From NCBI GenBank assembly GCA_049669725.1, contig JBATKU010000188.1:1-20883 (forward strand): a DNA stretch of 20,883 nt, in the 5' to 3' direction. The notes under the pieces were generated by a model that saw nothing but the letters and a program-made list of their open reading frames with translations, was not told where the DNA came from and did no database searches. Position numbers and translations under genes: made by a program. Numbering within the stretch: position 1 is the first letter of the stretch; each line of letters begins with the position of its first letter. Shown here in pieces: positions 6,530 to 14,721 of the stretch. The stretch is from JAFDCJ01 sp049669725. GTDB lineage: Bacteria; Desulfobacterota; Desulfobacteria; Desulfobacterales; JAFDCJ01.

Positions 6530-9055
6530 ATGCTAAAAAAACTTCATATCTCCACACTGAGCCTAATTATCCTATTCGTACTGGTCATTTCTGGAAAAAT
6601 CCTTTTTGAAATAGACCCTTTGCAGCCACTGGAATATAAAGTTTATGATTATTTGTTACGCTTACGCCAGCGAGAAGCCGCCACCCAGGTCGTCGTTTTG
6701 GCCATCGATAATAAAAGCGTTCAATCCATCGGCAGCTGGCCCTGGCCCCGCTCCTACATTGCAAGCGTGATCCGGAGGCTGACCGCTGACGGGACTCACA
6801 CCATGGGACTGTCGCTTTTATACCCTTCAAGAGAAATAAACCCCGGTATGGAAGAAATTCGGTTTATTAAGCAGAGCCTGCCTCAAAAACCTTCGAAAGC
6901 CGAACGGAAATCATTAAATGAAATATCCGACCATCTGACGGAAGCTTTAAAAAGGATAGATCATGATCAGCAGTTAATTTCTGCGGTCCGGGCCGCACGC
7001 CGGGTCGTGTTACCGTTGAGATTCACCCTGGAAGACTCCCCAAGCACCAAACCACCACCACTTTCCGTCTGGTTGGGCTTGAATTCCATTGATCCCGCAT
7101 CCTATTCGAATGATCAACCGGGTTTGAACCATGCCGATTCACTCTATCGGGGTATTCTGAAAGCGCGGAACATAACCGTCGGAGGCCTCATCCAGCCCTA
7201 TGAAGAACTGTCCAAAAAGGCCGGAGCTCTGGGGCATACCAACGTATTTGCCGAGAGTGACGGGGTGGTCCGCAAAATGCCGTTGCTGATCAATTATCAG
7301 TCAAGGGATTTTCTTTCCTTTGCGTTGCAAGTCGCCAGGAAACATTCCGGTGTGAATTTAAAAGACATAAAGACCGGCAGTACCGGGCTCGATTTAAAAC
7401 GGTTGTCCATACCGACCGAAAAAAATCACAGCATGTTAATCGATTTCAGCGGCCAGAGCACCAACATTCGTCAGGTATCATTTCTGGACGTTATGAATGG
7501 AAAAATATTGCCGGAAACGTTTAAGAGAAAAGTCGTTCTGATCGGGATGACGGCCGAAGGAATATCCCCAAGATATAAAACTCCTTTAAATTCAAGTGCT
7601 TCTGAAGTTGAAATAGAAGCAAATGTGGTAGAAAATATCATTAACGGTAAGTTTATCTCACGCCCTGCCTGGGTCTTTGGCCTGGAGATCCTGGCCTTAC
7701 TATATTTTGGATTCTTTCTGTTGTTTGTGATTCCCAGGGTCACCCCCCGCATTGGGATTCTGATCATGGGCATATTTTTAATCACCTGGCTCGGTGCCGG
7801 CGCCGTTTTGTTTGTTGCCAGCGGCATCTGGTTGAAAATTCTGGCACCGGTTATCCTTTCGATCGTGGGCTTAATACTCACCAGCGGCAATCGGCGCATG
7901 GCTGAAAAACAGGATGAAAATGCTCAATTGAACAAAAGTCTGGGGCTGGCACTGCAGGGACAAGGCATGCTGGACATGGCCTTTGAAAAATTTATCAAGT
8001 GCCCGATTGAGGATAAAGCAGTTCAAAAACTGCTATACAACCTGGGCTTGGACTTCGAGCGCAAGCGGATGTTCAACAAGGCGTTGGCCGTCTACCGCCA
8101 GATTCTGCAAGGCGGAAAATATAAGGATGTCAAAGAACGAATAAAAAAGCTGGTCTCTCTGGAAAATACCCTGGTAATGTCGGCCGGCTCACCTAAAAAG
8201 GAAACCGCTTTCCTAATGCAAAATGGTACCACCCGACCGACCCTTGGCCGCTATGAAATTTTAAAAGAGCTGGGACAAGGAGCCATGGGTACGGTCTACC
8301 TTGGAAGAGATCCAAGCATCCAGCGCCAGGTTGCTATTAAGACCCTCAATTATGCGGAAATCGCCGCTGATGAATTAGCCGATGTCAAAGCACGTTTTTT
8401 CCGTGAAGCCGAAGCCGCCGGGAAACTTTCCCATCCAAACATCGTAACCATCTACGATGTGGGTGAAGATCACGACATGGCCTATATTGCAATGGAATTG
8501 CTCAACGGCCAGGATTTGACCCATTGTTGCCAGAAAGGTCAGCTGCTGTCGCTTAAACGGGTTTTCAATATCGTCTCTTCGGTGGCTGGAGCCCTGGGTT
8601 ATGCGCACGACCGTCAGGTGGTGCACCGCGATATCAAGCCGGCCAATATCATGCTCATGAAAAATGACCAGGTCAGGGTCGCCGATTTCGGCATTGCGCG
8701 GGTCATTTCTTCCTCTAAAACCCATACCGGTGTCATATTTGGTACTCCCAACTACATGTCCCCCGAACAGGTTGCCGGAAAGAGGGTGGACGGCCGATCA
8801 GATCTCTTTTCCCTCGGGATTGTTTTCTATGAAATGCTGACAGGCAAACGACCGTTTACCGGTGACAGCATGTCAGCACTTCTGTATGCCGTATCTAATG
8901 CAGAATACGAACCGCTCGAGGAATTAGCGCCGAAAACCCCTCCCTGCTGCGCTATGATTATCGACCGAATGCTCGCCAAAGGAGTTTCCAAACGGTATCA
9001 ATCCGCCTCCCAGGTTATCAAGGAAATCCAGGAGTGCCAGGAAAACTTGTCCTGA
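6530..9055 (+). CDS. CHASE2-domain transmembrane serine/threonine protein kinase with TPR-like linker
   Basis: The product is 841 residues from the ATG at 6530. A longer GTG start at 6488 is rejected because it lies in the leader hairpin and adds an implausible N-terminus. Residues 9-27 form a first membrane helix. Residues about 30-375 are an extracytoplasmic CHASE2 sensor domain (VVVLAIDNKSVQSIGSWPWPR, KVVLIGMTAEG). Three more helices lie at about 381-401, 408-433 and 436-453. A segment with two TPR-like repeats (about 465-545) leads into a complete Hanks-type kinase: glycine loop GQGAMG 582-587, Lys604, HRDIKPAN 699-706 with catalytic Asp701, DFG 719-721, and MSPEQ. All catalytic residues are present, so it should be active. 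The ligand is unknown. An FHA protein follows 255 bp later and is a natural partner. Confidence 0.92.
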   Translation: MLKKLHISTLSLIILFVLVISGKILFEIDPLQPLEYKVYDYLLRLRQREAATQVVVLAIDNKSVQSIGSWPWPRSYIASVIRRLTADGTHTMGLSLLYPSREINPGMEEIRFIKQSLPQKPSKAERKSLNEISDHLTEALKRIDHDQQLISAVRAARRVVLPLRFTLEDSPSTKPPPLSVWLGLNSIDPASYSNDQPGLNHADSLYRGILKARNITVGGLIQPYEELSKKAGALGHTNVFAESDGVVRKMPLLINYQSRDFLSFALQVARKHSGVNLKDIKTGSTGLDLKRLSIPTEKNHSMLIDFSGQSTNIRQVSFLDVMNGKILPETFKRKVVLIGMTAEGISPRYKTPLNSSASEVEIEANVVENIINGKFISRPAWVFGLEILALLYFGFFLLFVIPRVTPRIGILIMGIFLITWLGAGAVLFVASGIWLKILAPVILSIVGLILTSGNRRMAEKQDENAQLNKSLGLALQGQGMLDMAFEKFIKCPIEDKAVQKLLYNLGLDFERKRMFNKALAVYRQILQGGKYKDVKERIKKLVSLENTLVMSAGSPKKETAFLMQNGTTRPTLGRYEILKELGQGAMGTVYLGRDPSIQRQVAIKTLNYAEIAADELADVKARFFREAEAAGKLSHPNIVTIYDVGEDHDMAYIAMELLNGQDLTHCCQKGQLLSLKRVFNIVSSVAGALGYAHDRQVVHRDIKPANIMLMKNDQVRVADFGIARVISSSKTHTGVIFGTPNYMSPEQVAGKRVDGRSDLFSLGIVFYEMLTGKRPFTGDSMSALLYAVSNAEYEPLEELAPKTPPCCAMIIDRMLAKGVSKRYQSASQVIKEIQECQENLS

Positions 9056-9078
9056 CCAGCTTACCAAATTATCAGAAG

Positions 9079-9108
9079 TTACATCAAAATCAAAGATTAC
9101 ATCAAAAT
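9079..9108 (+). repeat. Two 12-bp direct repeats TTACATCAAAAT
   Basis: Identical copies at 9079-9090 and 9097-9108 have an 18-bp period in the 255-bp gap between the kinase and FHA genes. They may be paired regulator sites or a small duplication. No terminator or convincing promoter was found in this gap. Confidence 0.4.
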
Positions 9109-9310
9109 TAGCCGATCTCTTTTACCTCATTTTTTGCCTTTTTTTATGGCCAAGCAGGTTTCAAGTGTGTCTTCACCATCCAGGAATACATGAGCAGGTG
9201 AAAAAAGACGTAAAGATATCCGATCAACAGCCGATAATAATAATCATAGACGGACGGCCGGATATCAAAAGGCTGCAACTTGTTCATATTACAACCAATC
9301 GGAGGGACCC

Positions 9311-9652
9311 ATGCTGAAAATAGTCATAATGCTGAAAAACACTGAGCTTAAAACTCTGGAAACCGATAAAGAAACTATCACCATTGGACGCAATAATAAC
9401 AGTGATATTCAAATCAACAACCTGGGCGTTTCCAAAAAACATGCCGCCATCACCCGTCAGAATGGCAGTTATTTCATTGAGGATTTCAACAGTACCAACG
9501 GCACCCTTCTAAATAATGAACAGATCACTAAAGCCACCTTATCCGGCAACGATGTCATCACCATCGGCAAACACACTCTTTTTGTTTCTATCCCGGAGGG
9601 CCGAAGTGCCACCCAGGCTTTTGCGGAGTCCACCATAAAAATTACGCCTTAA
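9311..9652 (+). CDS. Stand-alone FHA domain protein
   Basis: The 113-residue product is almost entirely one forkhead-associated domain, a fold that binds phosphothreonine. The conserved positions are intact: GR at 26-27, SKKH at 41-44, and STNGT at 61-65. The C-terminal 20 residues are Thr/Ser rich and could themselves be phosphorylated. There is no signal peptide or membrane helix, so it is cytoplasmic. The start at 9311 has a strong GGAGG 5 nt upstream; Met7 is an alternative. Following the CHASE2 kinase in the same direction, it is probably a reader or substrate of that kinase, as in known kinase-FHA pairs. This pairing is inferred from position. Confidence 0.9.
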   Translation: MLKIVIMLKNTELKTLETDKETITIGRNNNSDIQINNLGVSKKHAAITRQNGSYFIEDFNSTNGTLLNNEQITKATLSGNDVITIGKHTLFVSIPEGRSATQAFAESTIKITP

Positions 9653-9936
9653 TACCCGTTAGCATTCCTATCGATAAACGCCCATCTCCTAGCCAGGATA
9701 CCACCGGCCCGGCCCACCCGGGATAGCTCGAAAGTCTGGCATCCTTCTCCCATTGAAAATTAAAATTGATAGCGTCGCAATTCGCATTCCTGCGATTGTC
9801 GGGATGATTATAGTCTTTCAGACTCACGGCACCGGCGGCTGCTCATATGGACCATAGAAACGTTGCTAATCGTACTATGGGTCATTAACAACGACGGGTA
9901 AATTTGCCCGGGAATAGCTGTTTGCGGAAAATTCCC
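9653..9936. other. Gene-free stretch with several palindromes upstream of the 9999 gene
   Basis: No supported gene lies in the 346 bp from the FHA stop to 9998. Structures seen are: a hairpin AGTCT-TTC-AGACT at 9812-9824; an imperfect hairpin with arms 9847-9857 and 9875-9885 (9 of 11 paired); a near-perfect 16-bp palindrome CGGGTAAATTTGCCCG at 9895-9910; and a pair GGGAAT/ATTCCC at 9910-9915 and 9931-9936 that abuts the -35 box. The last elements look like operator sites. A short minus-strand frame (9642-9827) starts at GTG, has no family resemblance and overlaps the FHA end, so I do not call it. A small RNA cannot be excluded. Confidence 0.4.
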
Positions 9937-9965
9937 TTGAATTACTAGCATTACTTTCGTATAAT
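9937..9965 (+). promoter_or_regulatory. Strong predicted sigma70 promoter for the 9999 gene
   Basis: TTGAAT at 9937-9942, a 17-nt spacer and a perfect TATAAT at 9960-9965. The expected start near 9972 leaves a leader of about 27 nt. CTAGC at 9945-9949 and GCTAG at 9974-9978 bracket the -10 and could be operator half-sites. Confidence 0.7.
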
Positions 9966-9998
9966 AGCCTGAAGCTAGGGTGAAAGGAGGACCCTTGA

Positions 9999-10496
9999 AT
10001 GAAACAATATAACATCGAAATTGATGCGGCCGTCTGGCAGTATTTGCAACGCCATGCCGAGCCCTTTGTTGATACACCCAATTCGGTCCTCAAAAAGCTC
10101 CTGTTCGGTGAGACAGGACCAAAGGAACAGGCGCCTGCCGTTTTATCGATACCGTCAGTCAACATCCAGGGGTTGCCCAAATCATTAGCGCAAATTCTTG
10201 AAGTTGTTTATGAAATGGAAGTCAACGGGTACAGCCGTACCCAGGCAACCAATCGCGTAGCAAAAAAAAGAGGGACGGCCCCTCAGACCGTTACGGATAA
10301 ATACTGCCGCCAGCTGGGCAAGAGAGCCCACGAAATTGATGAATTATTGACTGCTTCCGGCTACTCTGGCTTTAAGGACCTTCTGTCAAGCAAGTATGCT
10401 GATTATCGAGCGATAATTGACATGTATTTTGACAGCATGATGTCGGATTCTGATGACGCAGACTTTTTGGCACTTGGAAAAACTAGCCCACCCTAG
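9999..10496 (+). CDS. Small protein with ribbon-helix-helix/SeqA-N-like N-terminus, putative DNA-binding
   Basis: This gene encodes 165 residues with a strong AAAGGAGG Shine-Dalgarno 8 nt before the ATG. The first 37 residues (YNIEIDAAVWQYLQRH, then NSVLKKLLFG) have the beta-strand plus two-helix pattern of ribbon-helix-helix proteins and resemble the N-terminal oligomerisation domain of SeqA. Residues about 60-118 form a second helical module with a helix-turn-helix look (YSRTQATNRVAKKRG, APQTVTDKYCRQLG). The C-terminus is acidic. There is no membrane segment. The palindromes and strong promoter immediately upstream would suit a self-regulating DNA-binding protein. I do not recognise the full-length family; the DNA-binding role is inferred from pattern, not from a definite match. 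Confidence 0.75.
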   Translation: MKQYNIEIDAAVWQYLQRHAEPFVDTPNSVLKKLLFGETGPKEQAPAVLSIPSVNIQGLPKSLAQILEVVYEMEVNGYSRTQATNRVAKKRGTAPQTVTDKYCRQLGKRAHEIDELLTASGYSGFKDLLSSKYADYRAIIDMYFDSMMSDSDDADFLALGKTSPP

Positions 10497-10504
10497 TAGT
10501 ATTT

Positions 10505-10546
10505 TTGGCAGACGGGCCTATCAAGCCGATGTCGCCAGTCTACCAA
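10505..10546. repeat. Imperfect hairpin between convergent genes
   Basis: Arms 10505-10517 and 10534-10546 pair at 11 of 13 positions with a 16-nt loop. It lies between the convergent 9999 and 10602 genes. No T-run follows it on either strand, so it is a poor intrinsic terminator but may mark the shared transcript end. Confidence 0.35.
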
Positions 10547-10601
10547 GGTAATATATCAGGAATCATTTGAGGTTGCGAACGTCAATCTTTAGGGCATATT
10601 T

Positions 10602-10916
10602 TTACCTTTCCATTGTGAGATCATCGTCATACATGGATTCAAGCCGCAGATACTGGGACCGCCAGACATTGTTTTCATTGGCAAAGGATTCGATATTGAC
10701 CTCTGAAAAATGGGTCACCATCCGGATGTCTTCAGTGGCCAGATCCGGATGCCCCATCTTATTGTGTAAATTGGCTCGACTGTAATAAACTGCTCCGTAA
10801 TCAGGGTTTAATTCAAGGGCCTGGGATAAAAGGTCGACGCTGCGGCCGTAATTGTGGCTGACAAAATCCACCATGCCTTCCTCAAATTTTTCCTTGGCTA
10901 TATTGTTATCGGACAT
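10602..10916 (-). CDS. Small TPR-repeat protein
   Basis: The 104-residue protein consists of about two tetratricopeptide units: residues near 8-40 (KFEEGMVDFVSHNYGRSVDLL, then QALELNPDYGAVY) and about 41-72 (YYSRANLHNKMGHPDLATEDI). A capping segment follows that ends in an acidic tail. TPR units mediate protein-protein contact. There is no signal peptide, so it is probably cytoplasmic. The start is supported by GGAGG 7 nt upstream on the minus strand. It is transcribed away from the AsmA gene, with 70 bp between their starts. The partner is unknown; the TPR linker of the CHASE2 kinase nearby is a separate sequence. Confidence 0.82.
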   Translation of the reverse strand: MSDNNIAKEKFEEGMVDFVSHNYGRSVDLLSQALELNPDYGAVYYSRANLHNKMGHPDLATEDIRMVTHFSEVNIESFANENNVWRSQYLRLESMYDDDLTMER

Positions 10917-10986
10917 GTTGCTACCTCCGCTGTAAACTGATATTCATAGTTGAAAGACTAATTACCCTCGCGCGGGGCGTCAAGAA

Positions 10987-13900
10987 ATGGGAGATGCAAG
11001 AGCCGCTATGAGCAAAAGCAAAAAAATCACCATCTGGCTGGTCAGAATTCTTGGGGTGTTTACCATGCTGATCGTCCTGGCCATGGTTCTGTCTCCCCGA
11101 CTGATCAATCTGGAAATGGTGAGCAACCAGATCAAAGACAGAATGTCGCGGGATATCGACGGTGAAATCAAATTTCAGAAAATGGTACTGTCCTATTTTC
11201 CACGTCCCCATGTCTCATTACATCAAGCAGAAGTTCGAATTCCCGACAGCTTTACCATTAAAATTCACCGCATGAGATTTTATCCAAAAATCTGGCCTTT
11301 GTTCAGGGGTCAACTTCAGGTGTCCAGCGTCAGACTTGAAAACGCAGACTACTTCATGAAACTGCCTCAGATCAGCCGCACGGAACCGCTGCCCGGGGAT
11401 ATCGTCTCGGTTGACTCGATCGTCAAAGAGGTTGCCAACGCCGTAAAGGGTCTGCCCGAATTCAACCTGCCGAACTTAAAACTTAACATAAAAGATGGCC
11501 AAGTCAAACTGGTCGATCCGTTCGGGCGTAAATTCGAGCTCAGCGAACTGCAGGCTGAATATCATTCCCGCCCGGATAAATTCGACTTTTCCATCAAGTG
11601 TAAATCCAATCTATGGGATCAAATTGATATCAATGGTTTCTTGAATCCAGCTGATTTCAGAGGCCGGGGCATAATTCTGCTTTCCCGGTTCCGCCCCCAG
11701 ACCCTGCTGGCTTACCTTAAGCCGAATTCCAAGCTGCAGGTCATTGATACCAGAGCCAATCTGAGGATTGATTTCGAGTCCCAGGGTGCCGGCAGCCTGA
11801 CGGCAGATTTTGATGGGGCCATTCCTTTTCTCGAATTGGGTCATGATAAACAAAAACTGGCTTTCAAAGGCGGCCGTTTCAAAGGAAGAATTGGCATCGG
11901 CGACCGGGCAATCAAGGTCAAACTCACGGAACTGGGATTGGATGATCCGCAACTGACTGCGACAGGCATGTTTTCCTACGACGAGGATCAGAAGGAGATC
12001 CGGCTTGCCATCAACGGCGCCGAAATCAATGCGGATTCGGTGAGACAGATAACCCTCGCACTGGCGGGTGAATCTGAAACCATAAGTAATATTTTTAATA
12101 TCATCCGGGGGGGACATGTTCCCCGGATGAGTGTCCAGACCCAGGGCCATTCGATGGCTGAGTTAGGGCGGCTGGAAAACATTATTATAAAAGGAAGAAT
12201 GACCCGGGGCAAAATATTCATTCCGGGAGCTGAGCTCGACCTGGAAGATGTCAACGGCGATGCCCTAATTTCCGAAGGAATTTTAAACGGCGATAATCTT
12301 CAGGCAAGAATGGGAAAAACTCGCGGACAGAACGGCACCCTGAAACTGGGCCTGAATGAAGAAATCGCGCCTTTCAAACTTAAGATCGATGTCAATGCCG
12401 ATCTTGCACAGCTACCACCTGTTTTAAGCCGCATCGTTGATGACGCGGATTTTATCAATGAACTTGCCAAAATTAAAGATGTCAAAGGTTCTGCCCGCGG
12501 GACATTGATCCTGGGTGATGACTTAAAAAACCTGGGCGCCACCGTGAAAGTCTCAAAAGCTGAATTAAGCGCCCGCTACGACCGGATTCCCTATCCTATT
12601 CTTCTGGAAGGCGGCCACTTTATCTATGACGATTACCGCATTGACGTTGATAAATTTAATGCCCATATCGGCAACTCCACCCTGAATCAGTTTTCTTGCG
12701 CCATCAACTGGTCAGGGACACCAACCCTCGATTTTAAGACCCAATCGGCAACATTGAACCTGGAAGAGCTTTATGCGTGGCTGCTGTCCTTTGAGAGGTA
12801 CCAACAAAATTTGGTGTATATTGGCTCACTGTATGGAAACGCCGCCGTGGAAGAATTGTCTATCAAAGGTCCGTTCTTCAACCCGCAGGACTGGCACTTT
12901 ATAAGCCGCGGTACCCTGAACAATCTTAAGGTCAGTTCAAAGCAACTGCCGCAGCCGCTAAGTATTGACAGAGGGCAATTTTCCTGGAACCCGGCAGTGT
13001 TTGCCTTAACCGACATCGATGCGTCGCTGGGAAAATCGACCATCTCACAACTGTCGGCCAGTTTTGAACTGAACAAACTATCCGCCTTTGTCCTGCAGTC
13101 TAAATCAGTCAACCTGTTTGCAGGAGAAATCTATCCCTGGCTTTCATCTATAGAAAGATTTAAACCTGCTTTGGAAGACTTTAAGGTAAATTCAGGAAAT
13201 CTGGGCCTGCATGATCTCGTTCTAAGCGGCCCGTTTCATCAACCAGATAAATGGCAGTATCAGGTTGACGGCGACATGCAAGACCTGGTTGTCAACTCGG
13301 ATGCTTTCGGAGGTCCGGTAACCGTTAATAAAGGGACATTTGAACTGACCACCGAATTGATCACGGATGAGCCTCGCAAAAAGATCAAATTCGACAAAAC
13401 GAACCTGACCTGGGGAAACAGCCAGCTGACCTTCAACGGCGAAATTGAATTAAAAGAAAAAGATATCCGGCTGGGTTCAACAATATCAGCCGACACAATT
13501 GACTGGACACCGATAAAAAGCTTTTTAGATTATATCAAGAAAAGACAAGCCAGCCCGGACCGACCTGCCAGGGATGGACATGTGCTGGGAACCCTTAAAG
13601 TCCTCACAGATAAGTTCAATTACGATTCCTATTCCGTACAGCCTTTGCAAGCCGAAATCTCCTTTAATCCGGAAAAGTTAACTATCGCCATTCAGCAAGC
13701 GTCCGTATGCAGTATAAATTTTCGCGGTCTTTTCAATGTTGATGAACAGACCCTGGAGATATATCTGATACCCACAGCGGTTGATCAAAACCTGGCCCTT
13801 GCCGCCCCCTGCATCACCGGGCAAAAAGAGATGGCAACGGGTACATTCAATCTCAGCGGCGAACTCCTGTCAAAAAGTAAACCGGAAGCAGTCGTACAAT

Positions 13901-14439
13901 CCCTCACCGGAAACATCGCCTTTTCTGCCAAGGAAGGTCGAATATACCGGCTCGGTATTCTGGCCAAAATTCTGTCAATTTTAAATGTAACTGAAATTTA
14001 CCGGGGCGAAGTCCCGGATCTGACCGGTGAGGGTTTCGCCTACCGCAGTATGACGGCCAATGCTGAAATCAATGGCGGCAAACTCATCATGAAAGAGTGT
14101 GCCATCGATGGTGCATCAATGGGAATCGCCTGTGACGGTAACATTGATTTTGCCGAGAAAAAAATGGATCTTACCGTTTTAGTCGCCCCTTTTAAAACCA
14201 TAGATCGCCTAGTGGATATTATTCCTCTGGTCGGTCATGTTCTCGGCGGCAAGCTGATATCCATTCCATTTAAGGCCAAAGGTGATTTAAAAGACCCCGA
14301 TGTAACGCCCCTGCCGCCAATGGCCGTCGGCGCCGGAGTCCTGGGCATCCTGGAACGCACCCTGAAACTTCCGATTACCATCATACAGCCCATCTTTCCC
14401 GAAGGAAAAACCAAGACAAAAGATCAAAAACAACCCTGA
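10987..14439 (+). CDS. AsmA-family protein, large periplasmic membrane-anchored protein
   Basis: The product is 1150 residues with one N-terminal membrane helix at about 16-35 and a very long, beta-rich periplasmic part. The start of the mature region (MSRDIDGEIKFQKMVLSYFP, LHQAEVRI) and the C-terminal region from about 950 (GTFNLSGELL, LTGNIAFSAKEGRIYRLG, then GHVLGGKLISIPFKAKGDLKDP) match AsmA/YhdP-like proteins. Members of this family include bridge-like proteins proposed to move phospholipid between inner and outer membranes. Internal segments recur, with KGPFFNPQDWHF and SGPFHQPDKWQY in similar contexts, suggesting repeated beta modules. The start at 10987 has a weak Shine-Dalgarno; Met8 (11008), preceded by AAGAG, is an equally good alternative. 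No terminator follows directly. Family call is firm; cargo is unknown. Confidence 0.88.
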   Translation: MGDARAAMSKSKKITIWLVRILGVFTMLIVLAMVLSPRLINLEMVSNQIKDRMSRDIDGEIKFQKMVLSYFPRPHVSLHQAEVRIPDSFTIKIHRMRFYPKIWPLFRGQLQVSSVRLENADYFMKLPQISRTEPLPGDIVSVDSIVKEVANAVKGLPEFNLPNLKLNIKDGQVKLVDPFGRKFELSELQAEYHSRPDKFDFSIKCKSNLWDQIDINGFLNPADFRGRGIILLSRFRPQTLLAYLKPNSKLQVIDTRANLRIDFESQGAGSLTADFDGAIPFLELGHDKQKLAFKGGRFKGRIGIGDRAIKVKLTELGLDDPQLTATGMFSYDEDQKEIRLAINGAEINADSVRQITLALAGESETISNIFNIIRGGHVPRMSVQTQGHSMAELGRLENIIIKGRMTRGKIFIPGAELDLEDVNGDALISEGILNGDNLQARMGKTRGQNGTLKLGLNEEIAPFKLKIDVNADLAQLPPVLSRIVDDADFINELAKIKDVKGSARGTLILGDDLKNLGATVKVSKAELSARYDRIPYPILLEGGHFIYDDYRIDVDKFNAHIGNSTLNQFSCAINWSGTPTLDFKTQSATLNLEELYAWLLSFERYQQNLVYIGSLYGNAAVEELSIKGPFFNPQDWHFISRGTLNNLKVSSKQLPQPLSIDRGQFSWNPAVFALTDIDASLGKSTISQLSASFELNKLSAFVLQSKSVNLFAGEIYPWLSSIERFKPALEDFKVNSGNLGLHDLVLSGPFHQPDKWQYQVDGDMQDLVVNSDAFGGPVTVNKGTFELTTELITDEPRKKIKFDKTNLTWGNSQLTFNGEIELKEKDIRLGSTISADTIDWTPIKSFLDYIKKRQASPDRPARDGHVLGTLKVLTDKFNYDSYSVQPLQAEISFNPEKLTIAIQQASVCSINFRGLFNVDEQTLEIYLIPTAVDQNLALAAPCITGQKEMATGTFNLSGELLSKSKPEAVVQSLTGNIAFSAKEGRIYRLGILAKILSILNVTEIYRGEVPDLTGEGFAYRSMTANAEINGGKLIMKECAIDGASMGIACDGNIDFAEKKMDLTVLVAPFKTIDRLVDIIPLVGHVLGGKLISIPFKAKGDLKDPDVTPLPPMAVGAGVLGILERTLKLPITIIQPIFPEGKTKTKDQKQP

Positions 14440-14602
14440 AGTTGGTTTTTGCCAGGGCCACATTTCTAACAGATAATTCACAGAACATATTGAATTTTGC
14501 GTTACCCTGTGGTTTAGGCTGCCGTTCTTGACTATTGTCTTCGCAATACCCATATTCTGCTATCATCGAAGATTCGTTCAATCGATTTAAATATCTTCTG
14601 GC

Positions 14603-14687
14603 GGTTCAGGACTCAGGGATTGGTCAAGGCCTCAGATCGTAGATCAGTATGATAAAATTTATACAAGCCAACCCTGAACGCTGAACC
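14603..14687. repeat. REP-like inverted repeat with CCCTGAA units
   Basis: GGTTCAGGACTCAGGG at 14603-14618 is an imperfect reverse complement (12-13 of 16) of CCCTGAACGCTGAACC at 14672-14687, and another CCCTGAA unit follows at 14686-14692. It occupies the 282-bp gap after the AsmA gene. It resembles dispersed extragenic palindromes; a role in ending the long transcript is possible. Confidence 0.45.
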
Positions 14688-14721
14688 CTGAAATCTTTAT
14701 CAAATTAAAAGGAGGTTCATC

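Noticed and set aside
9642..9827. 61-codon minus-strand frame starting at GTG
   Set aside because: No recognised family, no ribosome site, and overlap with the FHA gene end; treated as non-coding.
10919..10968. Possible divergent promoters between the TPR and AsmA genes
   Set aside because: A TTGACG-like -35 on the minus strand and a TTGCTA on the plus strand exist, but their -10 boxes match only three of six bases.
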